Assembly (NCBI RefSeq): GCF_003337435.1 | Contig: NZ_QPJS01000003.1 | Span: 1 to 64,000, forward strand | Length of the DNA stretch: 64,000 nt | Reading direction: 5' to 3' | From: Schleiferia thermophila | Lineage (GTDB): Bacteria; Bacteroidota; Bacteroidia; Flavobacteriales; Schleiferiaceae | In this document: positions 36,201-43,356 of the stretch, in pieces | Numbering within the stretch: position 1 is the first letter of the stretch | Layout: the number at the start of each line of letters is the position of its first letter | Notes under the pieces: model-generated | What the model saw: the letters and a program-made list of their open reading frames with translations, nothing else | Told to the model about the DNA's origin: nothing | The model's database searches: none | Translations under genes and position numbers: made by a program

Positions 36201-37517
36201 AAATCCTGCCTGGGTGAGCAATGCATTAGCCTGGGCAATGTTTCGAATGCCGGGGTATTCGTTTTGCAAAATGGTGGGGTTAAGTTTATTCATTTGGTTG
36301 TGAGGCAGTTCAGGGTCTCTCCTGTCTATTGTGCCTGAGAAGATGTCGGGTCCTGCCGGTCCGGATTGGGTGTTTCTGTAAGCCCAATCCACAATATCTG
36401 CCTCTCCAAGGTCCATAAAGGCAACAATATTTCTTACATTTTCTGTGACATTTCTTCGATTGGTGACCCATACTTCAATTCTGGTGATTTGAACAGGAGA
36501 GGTAATGACGGGCAGATTGTTCAAAAATCTTTCGTAGTTGGCTCTGAAATAATGGGATAGAAAGTAATGCCTGTTGGCTTCGTACTGATCTGCCTGAATG
36601 AAAAATTCCTGTACAGCACCGCCCCCTTGCAGATTGATGGAGGATGTCTGGCTCCTTTGCTCCGAAAAGACGGTAGTAACAGTTGTTTTACCAAATTGCA
36701 TTTGTGCCTTGATGCCAAAGAGGCTTTGCACACCAGTAATCAATGAACTGTTGAGCGGCATGTTTACATTGCCAAACTCGAGTTTTTTCAGAATTTGATC
36801 TTCTTCGCCGGTGAATTGGGTTTTGATTTGGTTGTCGAAGGCAAAAGTGGCCTGGGTGTCGTAATTAAATCCGAGATTTAGCCGGGTACCGATGCGCCCG
36901 TTTACGTTCATTTGGATGCGCTGGTTAAAGACAAGGTTGAAGGTACGGCGGTTACGGACAGGTATCATGGGATTTTCCAACCGTTGAAATCTCCCGCCAA
37001 GGGTGAGCGTGGCCGAACCTTGAGGGCGGATTTCAATGGTATTACTCCCAAAGATGTTTTTAAACGTCTCTCCTTTTACTTCGATCAAAGGCAATAGTGC
37101 CGACGCATTGTCGCGCGGGTCACCTCCGGTATTTCGATCGCGAAGTCCGCTCCCGCTTCCCGATTTTTCTGTCCAGTACTTTTGGTCTTCTTTTTCAAAA
37201 AATGTTTTCTTGTACTCTTCAGGTGTAAAGTACTGTGTTTCAATAACTGTGTTTCCTATCAGACGTCGTACGATGTACAGGTTTTTGACCGGGTCATAGT
37301 CGAGCTCTGTTCTGAAATTGGCGGGGTCTTTCAGGTTGAGCGATGATGGGCTCCTTGGATTGTATCGGGTAGAGTCTTTGGTAGTATCTGTGATGGCTTT
37401 TACAGCAATTTTTGAAGACGCACTTCCGGAAAAAAAATAGGGGATTTTAAAGGAGGAAAGGACTAACGAAAAAACAAGTATAGCCAGAAATTTCCCAAAA
37501 TTTTCTGCAATTTTCAC
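30240..37517 (-). CDS. sprA: Type IX secretion system outer-membrane translocon SprA
   Basis: This 2425-residue protein is the giant beta-barrel through which T9SS cargo crosses the outer membrane; the F. johnsoniae SprA is of similar size. It has an N-terminal signal segment (FLAILVFSLVLSSF) and then long stretches of alternating beta-strand residues with many aromatic strand ends. Recognisable segments include FNLVFNQRIQMNVNGRIG and ETTYIDDFESSQTLID. The last residues (ISIRVNLAQ) look like a closing barrel strand. It is uninterrupted. It begins 6 bp after ruvA, an arrangement also seen in other Bacteroidota, and is followed by xseB. The two giant secreted proteins at the ends of the window are plausible cargo. 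Confidence 0.96.
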   Translation of the reverse strand: MKIAENFGKFLAILVFSLVLSSFKIPYFFSGSASSKIAVKAITDTTKDSTRYNPRSPSSLNLKDPANFRTELDYDPVKNLYIVRRLIGNTVIETQYFTPEEYKKTFFEKEDQKYWTEKSGSGSGLRDRNTGGDPRDNASALLPLIEVKGETFKNIFGSNTIEIRPQGSATLTLGGRFQRLENPMIPVRNRRTFNLVFNQRIQMNVNGRIGTRLNLGFNYDTQATFAFDNQIKTQFTGEEDQILKKLEFGNVNMPLNSSLITGVQSLFGIKAQMQFGKTTVTTVFSEQRSQTSSINLQGGGAVQEFFIQADQYEANRHYFLSHYFRANYERFLNNLPVITSPVQITRIEVWVTNRRNVTENVRNIVAFMDLGEADIVDWAYRNTQSGPAGPDIFSGTIDRRDPELPHNQMNKLNPTILQNEYPGIRNIAQANALLTQAGFEPGIDFEDLTNARLLSPNEYTFHPQLGYISLNQALNQDEVLAVAFQYTANGKTYQVGEFSNDGVSPPATLVLKLLKATLLNVRVPIWHLMMKNVYSLNAFQINPQDFKLDVLYWNDETGVPIPFLPEGNLRNELLLRVMGLDRLNNNNDPFPDGFFDFVPNVTINPQTGRIYFPVVEPFGRHLASKLENDELRQRYVFQQLYDSTRFRAQEMTKLNKFFLRGRYKSASGSEIQLNAINIPRGSVSVTAGGVKLQEGTQYTVDYNLGRVRILDEGIINSGLPIRVDFENNALFGANVKSFAGINVDHRVSEHWNIGGTLLHLRERPFTQKVNLGFEPIANTIWGLNTQYSKEAPILTKLVDALPFISTKAPSTINAQGEFAQLIPGSPRAIKLDREETTYIDDFESSQTLIDIRNPMRWQLASIPSGQSELFPEAELNNDIRIGFNRARIAWYTIDPLFFQANSQTPANVRADRVMRSNHYMREILVKEVFPNRRLDPAMPRNIPTLDIAYYPEERGPYNFDVEGEPGISAGLNSDGKLNNPRSRWGGIMRELLTNNFEEQNIEFIQFWLLDPFLEDPTLKGGDLYINLGNISEDILKDGRQAFEQGLPIDGNFAQLDSTAWGYVPKIVPQVQAFNNEPGAREVQDVGMDGLNDELERQWFKLRNQTFLERLAAQFGTGSAVYNAVFNDPAADNYEFYRSNNYDNLQADILERYKKWNNPQGNSDISQPDGYPNTATNRPDMEDVNMDQTLQRSETYFQYRISIRPQDLQVGRNHITDVYQTTTDVLPDGSRKPVTWYQFKVPIFTPDKVIGPISDFRSIRFIRLFLHNWENPIVLRFAAFELVRGEWRRYPFSLSGMRDDLANDDSDGTLFEVNVVNLEENGQRVPINYVLPPGIERQELFATSSIQQQDEQSLAIRVCDLKDGDARAVFRNLAMDMRLYKRLRMFVHAEARDLTNPLRDGDLTAFIRLGADFSQNYYEYEIPLVVTQWGEVDPRQIWPLENEFDIDLDEIRKIKLERDRAGVPLQTRFTVDRGGRKITIVGVPNLGNVRTIMIGVRNPKKQLGDPNDDGLPKCAEIWVNELRLGGFDNRGGYAAAGRVNAQLADFANITLTGNYSTVGFGSIDQNVNARSKEEIIAYDLQSNFELGKFFSEKVRLRIPMFFGYAEEWRNPMFNPLDMDIEFPDALRNLETNRERDSLRRIAQTYTLRRGINFANVRKERTNTKRKPQLYDIENFALSYSFNEIYFRDINTVSDVRRDYKGALNYNYQAQVKPVEPFKKIKFLQNKHLALIRDFNFNYMPSRFTFRTELWRIYNEAEMRNTDNPTFRLPTTYQKAFTFNRIYDLSWDLTKALRADFQARMFTRVDEPDGPSTADSVRNAIRENLLAGGRPTNYHHTLNVNYDLPFGKIPLLNFINASVRYTADYDWMSNSLLALTAVDNDSLNLGNTIQNSQSWQVNGQANLVNFYNKIKFFKEANQIKQPQRPGQQRPNIPANLRGNTNQNPSEKQQEEDKESVLRKFAKTSARILMTVRNVGGGYTLTRGTLLPGFMPQPELLGQQGRAPGLDFAFGSQKDIKPLAAENEWITKTPLLNNQFSNTLTENLNLRATLEPINTFRIELTSQRNSTFNQNGFFRFDATAFDYQVQNLFQMGTYTTSFWAFRTSFERIRGPEFRSDVYERFLRYREDVSLRLVNQRQQTDPTYNPTFIDNPDTSAYGWQGYSYASQDVLIPAFIAAFAGLDPKTIDLDPRFSRNSIPLPNWQLTYDGLNKIPFFNKHFTNIALRHGYTGTYTLGNFNTNLILQQRLEDGEPPINENGDFLPEFQIASATIVEQWSPLIGFNVRMKNSMTLRIDYKKDRMQNLSLANNQLTDSRGNEIVVGAGYVVKDVKLQFVSLGETGRKPQSNLELRADVSIRDNQVIIRRIVERVDQVTAGSRITTIKVSADYAISARVNAKVFYDQIISTYKTSNAFPTSNTNVGISIRVNLAQ

Positions 37518-37523
37518 CCTTCT

Positions 37524-38108
37524 CTACAGATTCTTTAGCGCTAATTTTATTATTCCCTCAACATCCAAATCCGGATTCTCAATTGTTATTTTTTCTATCA
37601 CTTTACCGGCCACAGGTCTTGGGTAGCCCAAAACCTCTAGAGCAGATAACGCGTCTTTAGCGGCTTTATTATTTGATGAAATTGTTTTGATTTGCAAGGA
37701 TTCGAATGCGCTCCCAGCCTTGTCGCGCAGGTCCACGATGATTCGTTCTGCTGTCTTTGCCCCTATGCCTTTGACGGCTTTTAGTCTGGCCACATTGGAG
37801 GAGGAAATCACATCGAGCAGCTCGTCTGATCTGAGGTGGCTCAGGATCAATCGGGCTGTGTTGGCTCCTACCCCTGATACCGTGATAAGCAGTTGAAAAA
37901 GGATGCGTTCGGCCTCGTCTTTGAAGCCATACATAATGTGAGCGTCTTCGCGTACGATAAAATGAGTGTAAAGCTTGTGTTTTTCTCCCTGTTTGAGTTT
38001 TTCAAAAGTGAAAACACTTATCTGAACTTGCCATCCTACTCCATTGCAGTTGAGCACACAGTATGTAGGAGTTAGTACTTCAACTATGCCTTCCAGAAAA
38101 TAATACAT
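37524..38108 (-). CDS. ruvA: Holliday junction branch-migration protein RuvA
   Basis: This 194-residue DNA-binding subunit of the RuvAB motor starts at the ATG at 38108 (MYYFLEGIVEV), where the family's OB-fold begins. The frame stays open 43 codons further upstream, but those residues are not RuvA-like, and a TAnnTTTG box at 38142-38135 would place the transcript start downstream of them. Helix-hairpin-helix motifs are visible in ISVSGVGANTA-like (TVSGVGANTARLIL) and AVKGIGAKTAERII, followed by the flexible linker and the C-terminal RuvB-binding domain (ALEVLGYPRPVAGKVI). Confidence 0.95.
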   Translation of the reverse strand: MYYFLEGIVEVLTPTYCVLNCNGVGWQVQISVFTFEKLKQGEKHKLYTHFIVREDAHIMYGFKDEAERILFQLLITVSGVGANTARLILSHLRSDELLDVISSSNVARLKAVKGIGAKTAERIIVDLRDKAGSAFESLQIKTISSNNKAAKDALSALEVLGYPRPVAGKVIEKITIENPDLDVEGIIKLALKNL

Positions 38109-38134
38109 TATTATTTGCAGAAATCGATTGCCGA

Positions 38135-38142
38135 CAAATGTA
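38135..38142 (-). promoter_or_regulatory. TAnnTTTG -7 box for ruvA-sprA-xseB-gldA
   Basis: The minus strand reads TACATTTG, an exact match to the Bacteroidota -7 consensus, ending 26 bp before the ruvA ATG. No clear -33 TTTG is present at the usual distance, which lowers confidence. Confidence 0.45.
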
Positions 38143-38270
38143 AAGCAATCATGTGGTAGTAGCTGAATCAGAAGGTATGGCTGAAGTAGGTACTTTGAAA
38201 CCGAAAAACTCTTAAACCAATTTTTTAAAGCGTACAATACAGAACCTGAGTGACAAACTCTCTTTTCAGC

Positions 38271-38600
38271 CTAAGATTGAAAGGAAGTGAAGATTCTTAC
38301 TTTATCCAGCATAGAATTCTTAGTCAGATTATAAGGTGTGAAAGTTGATAAGCATTTGTATTTCTTCCATCCAGGAAATTGTCTTAATTGATATGGCTTG
38401 CCTATGCATGAAGTCATTGGGATAATCCAAAACATTGTAAGTTTTTTACCGCATTCATTCAAAAGACACTCTGCTTTTCCATCCTTTCCTACTAGGGCAT
38501 CCTTATTATTTGGTGGTCTGTATCTGAATGGATACGGCTGATTCATTTCACTTAATCGGATTATATATCTGATGTAATTTTCAAAAAAAGAAAAACTCAT
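38271..38600 (-). CDS. Possible small hypothetical protein
   Basis: A 109-codon frame begins at an ATG (MSFSFFENYIRY...) and contains four cysteines and several aromatic and basic residues. I do not recognise it. It is the only reasonable frame in the 759-bp stretch between ruvA and the DUF2797 gene, but has no clear ribosome binding site or promoter. The second Met (MNQPYPFRYRPP) is an alternative start. It could equally be chance in AT-rich DNA or the remnant of a lost gene. The rest of the stretch (38601-38867) shows nothing I can name. Confidence 0.3.
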   Translation of the reverse strand: MSFSFFENYIRYIIRLSEMNQPYPFRYRPPNNKDALVGKDGKAECLLNECGKKLTMFWIIPMTSCIGKPYQLRQFPGWKKYKCLSTFTPYNLTKNSMLDKVRIFTSFQS

Positions 38601-38867
38601 ACTTCTAAAGCGATAAAGAGGACTTTGTTCAAAATATTTTTTTAATTTTTAAATGCATTAGATTGCGTAAATCTTCGATATTTCTGCCAGGCCATTTGAG
38701 AAGATTAAAATTTTTCTGTAGTAAGGGACAACAATCTCAATAAGTGAATCTAATAGCAGGTGTGTACCATTATCCTTTAAGTAAAAAATATTTATAAATG
38801 GAGAAAAAAGGGAATATTTGTGGGTAAAATTTGTTTATACGGCATTCATATAAATTTAGATCAAACA

Positions 38868-39662
38868 TTATGTGATTTCTATCTCAACATGCCTTCCTTC
38901 ATACGTCCGGATATTAAACACTTTGTTGTTGTCAAGTATTAAATATTGGCCTCTGATGCCAGTAAGTATTCCTTCTACTGACTTTTTGGTTTCGATGTTT
39001 ATTGTAGTGATTTTATCTGGTTTTTCCAAAGAAGGATACTCAAAAGTAAATAGTTCTGAATGGTCAAGAAATTCATTTTGTCTGTCCCTGAAAGTTTCCA
39101 GTATTTTGTTTTTTTCAGCAAGTAAATCTACATCTGGGTCGTTCCATCTCAACATTTCTCTCCATGCAGTTTTATCTGAAAAAATTTTTTTCAATTCTAC
39201 CTCCCATACACCGGCCTCATACCTGTTGGAAGTATGGAGTATTGGCAATGCTTTAATGGCGCCCTGGTCTATCCACCTTGTGATTTGCTGGGAGGTCCGC
39301 GTCACACCCACTTTTAAACCTCCGGATATGGCCAGATAAACTGTATGAGGTTGCAGCTGGTATGCTTTTTCAGATTCCAGGTCTCTTTCTTCGATGCCCA
39401 GATGCGCTTTGCTCAATTCTGGTTTTAGGATGGCTTCTGATGCTTCAGGCAATGTGTAATAGCAATTGTAGCAGAAATTCATCCGAAATACATTATTTAC
39501 CAATTTGCCACAAAAGCACTTTATATCGCCTAAGTACGTAATTTTGAATTTCCGGCCCATAAGCTCGTTAAGAAAGAACAAATCTTCTTCAGTATTGAGA
39601 TAATATTTGACAGGTTTATCCTGATAAACAGCCATTTTATGTAAAAATCCCGATGATATCAT
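38868..39662 (-). CDS. DUF2797 family zinc-ribbon protein
   Basis: This 264-residue protein of unknown function is conserved in Bacteroidota and actinobacteria. The family N-terminus is GxLxKM...PVKYYL; GFLHKMAVYQ at residues 5-14 fits it and so supports the start at 39662. Four cysteines in CFC (49-51) and CYNC (64-67) suggest a zinc site. Further family motifs are ELSKAHLGIEERDLE, HTVYLAISGGLKVGVTR and TRWIDQGAIKALP (here ITRWIDQGAIKALP). It diverges from the GH3 gene across 46 bp that contains a 23-bp palindrome. Confidence 0.85.
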   Translation of the reverse strand: MISSGFLHKMAVYQDKPVKYYLNTEEDLFFLNELMGRKFKITYLGDIKCFCGKLVNNVFRMNFCYNCYYTLPEASEAILKPELSKAHLGIEERDLESEKAYQLQPHTVYLAISGGLKVGVTRTSQQITRWIDQGAIKALPILHTSNRYEAGVWEVELKKIFSDKTAWREMLRWNDPDVDLLAEKNKILETFRDRQNEFLDHSELFTFEYPSLEKPDKITTINIETKKSVEGILTGIRGQYLILDNNKVFNIRTYEGRHVEIEIT

Positions 39663-39677
39663 ACATTAATACTTCCT

Positions 39678-39700
39678 TAATTTTACACACGGTAAAATTA
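39678..39700. promoter_or_regulatory. Perfect 9-bp palindrome between divergent DUF2797 and GH3 genes
   Basis: TAATTTTAC (39678-39686) and GTAAAATTA (39692-39700) are exact inverted copies around the spacer ACACG. They nearly fill the 46-bp divergent gap. Each arm starts with TAATTTTA, close to the -7 consensus TAnnTTTG, so the palindrome could be two face-to-face -7 boxes, or an operator for a dimeric repressor, or both. Confidence 0.5.
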
Positions 39701-39708
39701 GATAGTGC

Positions 39709-41226
39709 ATGCTGAAATCTTTAATAAACAATGTGTTGAAATGGAATTTACAATGGAGGCTCGATGAAATTGAGTTTTTTAAAGAATTTCCGGAGAAAAT
39801 TCAGCGTAAAGTACTCAAAGAACTTGTTGAGAATGCAAAATATACTGATTATGGTGTACGACATCAATTTCAAAAAATCGGATCCTATGAAGACTTTCGC
39901 AAAAATGTTCCCATTGTACAATATGAAGACATAGAACCGTATATCGCCCGGGCCAAGCGAGGTGAGCATAATGTACTCTGGCCCGGAGAGGTAAATTATT
40001 TTGCCAAATCATCAGGAACCACCAACGACCGGAGCAAATACATCCCGGTCAGTATAGATGCTTTGGAAGAGTGCCACTACAAAGCAGGCAGGGATATGTT
40101 GGGAATATATTTCAGCCTTTTTCCGGAGAGCAGGTTATTTCATGGGTTGAGTCTGAGAATAGGAGGTAGCACACAGTTTATCAACGAAGCCAACGGGAGC
40201 TATTCCGGTGATCTGAGCGCTATATTGATTAAAAACTTTCCTGCATGGGTACAGTGGCGCTCTACTCCGGATCAAGAGATTGCCCTGATCAGCGATTGGG
40301 AGGAGAAAATTGAAAAAGTAATAGAAATAACCATCAAACAGGATGTCACCAGCATGGCAGGTGTACCATCATGGCTTTATGTGATGGCTCAAAGGATTAT
40401 CCAAAAGACTGGTGTGCGCCATCTACATGAAATTTGGCCCAATATGGAGTTGTATATTCACGGTGGAGTCAGCTTTGTGCCCTACCGCCATGCGTTTCAG
40501 AAATTGTTTCCGGGCGACAGAGTGCATTACCTTGAGACATACAACGCGTCTGAAGGCTTTTTTGGAATTCAGGACCTCAAAGAGCCGGGTGCAATATTGC
40601 TAATGCTTGACTACGGGATTTTTTACGAATTGATACCCGTGGAAAAACTTGATGGAGCTGCAGAGCATATAATACCTATCTGGGAAGCACAGACCGGTGT
40701 CAATTATGCATTGGTGATATCAACCAATGCCGGACTTTGGAGGTATATGCCAGGTGACACCATTATTTTCTCTGAAACCAAGCCTCTCAGATTTTCGATA
40801 TCCGGCAGAACGAAACTGTATATCAATGCGTTTGGGGAAGAGCTCATGATTGATAACGCAGAGAGGGCCATTCGAAAGGCTTGTCTTGAAACGCAAGCTG
40901 AGGTCAGGGATTTCACTGCTGGTCCACACTATTTTGACGGACATGGCAGCGGTGCTCATGAATGGATCATCGAATTTGAGAGAAAACCTCGGGATTTTGC
41001 TGCATTCTGCACTATTCTTGACGAGGAATTGAGAAGACTTAATTCGGACTATGATGCCAAAAGGTATAAAGATATGACGCTTAAAGCTCCCATTGTTCAT
41101 CAGGCACCCGACCAACTCTTCTACAATTGGCTTAAAAGTAAAAATAAACTTGGAGGCCAGAATAAAGTTCCTAAACTTAAAAACGACAGGGTCTTACTGG
41201 ACGAATTGCTAAACCTGATGAAATGA
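39709..41226 (+). CDS. GH3-family acyl-adenylating enzyme (auxin-responsive promoter-like)
   Basis: This 505-residue protein of the GH3 family belongs to the ANL-type adenylating enzymes; the plant members join carboxylic acids to amino acids. Visible motifs are the ATP-binding SSGTTNDRSKYIPVS (around residues 103-117), the central ETYNASEGFFGIQD and the hinge SGRTKLYINAFGEEL. Bacterial members are widespread in Bacteroidota, with no settled substrate. It overlaps the next gene by 4 nt (ATGA), which couples translation. Confidence 0.88.
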   Translation: MLKSLINNVLKWNLQWRLDEIEFFKEFPEKIQRKVLKELVENAKYTDYGVRHQFQKIGSYEDFRKNVPIVQYEDIEPYIARAKRGEHNVLWPGEVNYFAKSSGTTNDRSKYIPVSIDALEECHYKAGRDMLGIYFSLFPESRLFHGLSLRIGGSTQFINEANGSYSGDLSAILIKNFPAWVQWRSTPDQEIALISDWEEKIEKVIEITIKQDVTSMAGVPSWLYVMAQRIIQKTGVRHLHEIWPNMELYIHGGVSFVPYRHAFQKLFPGDRVHYLETYNASEGFFGIQDLKEPGAILLMLDYGIFYELIPVEKLDGAAEHIIPIWEAQTGVNYALVISTNAGLWRYMPGDTIIFSETKPLRFSISGRTKLYINAFGEELMIDNAERAIRKACLETQAEVRDFTAGPHYFDGHGSGAHEWIIEFERKPRDFAAFCTILDEELRRLNSDYDAKRYKDMTLKAPIVHQAPDQLFYNWLKSKNKLGGQNKVPKLKNDRVLLDELLNLMK

Positions 41227-42053
41227 AGACAATTACTCCACTAGTAGTATGCCTTCTCTCCATAGGTACATCCTATTCTCAAAGCCCATATGCCGAGGGT
41301 ATTGATACAATACTTTGGATAGATGATCTGGAGCTTCAAACTTTTACCACAGACAATCTGGGAAATGTGTATTTAATTTACGAAAATGAAATAAAAAAGA
41401 TAGCACCATATCCGCAATCTCAGGGACTAACCATTAGTTTTTCTGAACCGCCTCTTGGTCGGGTAGCTTCAGTAGACGCCTTTAACCCGATGAGGATTCT
41501 GGTGCGATACCAACCGTTCAATCAGCTGATATTATTGGATAATAAATTAAATAAAATACAGCAAGCTTTTCAATTAGAAGATATTGGATTGATGGATGTC
41601 CAACTTGCCTCAATGACTACTCAAAATCGTATTTGGCTCTACGACCAGGTCCTGGACCAGGTAATGCTCTACAATCCAAGGCTTGAAAGCATTGAGTTTT
41701 CAACTCAAAACTTAACTCAACTGCTCGGACAGGAAAATACACCTGTATACTTGCAAAGCGATGCCACGGGTTTGTATATTTATGCACCTGAGACCGGCCT
41801 TATGGTTTTTGATGTCTTTGGAAATTTTGTGAAAAATGTGGCTGTCAGAAACTTGAAGTCCGTACAGGTGAAAGACCGGAAATTGATTGGGCTGGATGGA
41901 AGAAACATTCTTATTTCAGGCCTTACTGTCAATTTCATCAGGAGAATCGAACTGCCCTTTAAAGAGCCAGTAAAATCCATCAGAGTGGAGAATCAGTTGA
42001 TGTTTCTCCATTTTGAGGGCAAAGGCCTTTTGATAGCCCTCTTCCCGGGTTAG
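41223..42053 (+). CDS. Secreted protein of unknown function, propeller-like
   Basis: This 276-residue protein has a Sec signal peptide (MKTITPLVVC..., cleavage near SYSQ). The mature part is beta-rich with blade-like repeats (TTDNLGNVYLIYENEI, VKDRKLIGLDGRNILI), suggesting a beta-propeller. I do not recognise a family name. Similar proteins are common beside cell-envelope genes in Bacteroidota. It is coupled to GH3 by the ATGA overlap and runs convergently into mtgA with a 4-nt overlap. Confidence 0.75.
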   Translation: MKTITPLVVCLLSIGTSYSQSPYAEGIDTILWIDDLELQTFTTDNLGNVYLIYENEIKKIAPYPQSQGLTISFSEPPLGRVASVDAFNPMRILVRYQPFNQLILLDNKLNKIQQAFQLEDIGLMDVQLASMTTQNRIWLYDQVLDQVMLYNPRLESIEFSTQNLTQLLGQENTPVYLQSDATGLYIYAPETGLMVFDVFGNFVKNVAVRNLKSVQVKDRKLIGLDGRNILISGLTVNFIRRIELPFKEPVKSIRVENQLMFLHFEGKGLLIALFPG

Positions 42054-42748
42054 TAGCAGCATTCATTTAGATGCAAATACTGAGTACCGCCAAACATTTT
42101 CATTTGTTTTTGAATCCATTGTGACCGTCTGGCTACGTAGGGGCCTGGTGGTTGAGCCCTCCATTTGCGGGGGTTAGGCAAAATTGCTATGATTTGCGAG
42201 GCTTCTTCTCTGGTGAGATTTTTTGCAGGTTTTCTAAAATAATATCGGGCAGCAGCTTCTATTCCATAAATGTGTTTTCCCATTTCAATCACATTCAGAT
42301 AGGTGTGAAGTATTCTTTTTTTTGGCCAGTAAAATTCTAACAATGTTGTAAAATACGCTTCCAAACCTTTTCTGAACCAGCTTCTTCCGGGCCACAAAAA
42401 GAGATTTTTAGCCAATTGCTGAGTGATGGTACTGGCTCCCCTGAGTTTTTTCCCTTTTTTAGTATTTTCCAAAGCTTTTTTCATGGCCTGGAAGTCAAAA
42501 CCAGAGTGTTTGAAGAAATTCTGGTCTTCGGACACTATGGCGGCCAGATAAGCGTATTCACTTATTTCATAAGCTTTGGACCATTGGTACTGCAATGGCA
42601 AAGAACTACCTGCAAATTCAATGGACCGGATCAACATGAGAGGGGTACCGGGTATGGGGATAAATTTGTACAAGATCACCAGCGCATTGGTCAGGAGAAA
42701 AAACGATACAATAATCTGAAATATCAGCCTGGCAAATTTTTTAATCAT
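42050..42748 (-). CDS. mtgA: Monofunctional peptidoglycan glycosyltransferase
   Basis: This 232-residue GT51 enzyme polymerises lipid II into glycan strands. I start at the ATG at 42748 (MIKKFARLIF); the frame extends upstream, but the extra residues are unlike the family and overlap maf. One N-terminal TM helix (about 7-30) anchors it. GT51 motifs follow: catalytic Glu74 in VSEDQNFFKHSGFD, RGASTITQQLAKNL (103-116), KRILHTYLNVIEMG with Glu155, and GIEAAARYYF. It overlaps maf by 8 nt, so the MFS-maf-mtgA run is an operon. Confidence 0.94.
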   Translation of the reverse strand: MIKKFARLIFQIIVSFFLLTNALVILYKFIPIPGTPLMLIRSIEFAGSSLPLQYQWSKAYEISEYAYLAAIVSEDQNFFKHSGFDFQAMKKALENTKKGKKLRGASTITQQLAKNLFLWPGRSWFRKGLEAYFTTLLEFYWPKKRILHTYLNVIEMGKHIYGIEAAARYYFRKPAKNLTREEASQIIAILPNPRKWRAQPPGPYVARRSQWIQKQMKMFGGTQYLHLNECCY

Positions 42749-43346
42749 TCTCACTGTCAATTGAGCGAATAAAATTCCTGAGCTGTATATACAACTCCGC
42801 TGTAGGCAGGCCCACCACATTGGTGTATGAGCCCTTGATTTTGCTCACCTTTACCACTCCCAGCCATTCCTGCATGCCATATGCTCCAGCTTTGTCAAAA
42901 GGTCTGTAATCATCTACGTAAAACTCAATTTCCTCATCGGTAAGCGTCTCAAAATATACCTCTGTACACACAGAAAAGGTGGTCTGCAGGCTGAGGTGAG
43001 CCAGTGTGACTCCTGTGAAGACCTGATGCCAGTCATTTGAAAGCCGATGCAGCATTTCTATGGCGTTTTGCCGGCTTTCTGGCTTTTCCAGAGCTTCGTC
43101 TTTGTGCCATACAATGGTGTCGGCCGTTACTAAAATTTCTTTATCCGTGAGATTTTTAAAATATGCCATTGATTTTTTTCTGGAGAGATATTCGGCTATA
43201 TCTGCTCCTTTAAGATGTAGAGGATAAGATTCATCTACACGCATTTTCACTATTCGGTATGGCAGATTCATCAGATAGATCAACTCATGTCTGCGCGGAC
43301 TTGCCGAGCCGAGCAGCAGCTGGTAGTCTTTTAACATGGATTTCAT
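42741..43346 (-). CDS. maf: Maf-family nucleoside triphosphate pyrophosphatase
   Basis: This 201-residue Maf/YhdE-type house-cleaning enzyme hydrolyses non-canonical or excess nucleoside triphosphates (dTTP/UTP in the YhdE group). Motifs are LLGSASPRRHELI near the N-terminus, the catalytic region TADTIVWHKDEALEKP, and KAGAYGMQEW. A second ATG three codons in is also possible. It lies 10 bp after the MFS gene. Confidence 0.92.
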   Translation of the reverse strand: MKSMLKDYQLLLGSASPRRHELIYLMNLPYRIVKMRVDESYPLHLKGADIAEYLSRKKSMAYFKNLTDKEILVTADTIVWHKDEALEKPESRQNAIEMLHRLSNDWHQVFTGVTLAHLSLQTTFSVCTEVYFETLTDEEIEFYVDDYRPFDKAGAYGMQEWLGVVKVSKIKGSYTNVVGLPTAELYIQLRNFIRSIDSEND

Positions 43347-43356
43347 AGCTGTGAAA

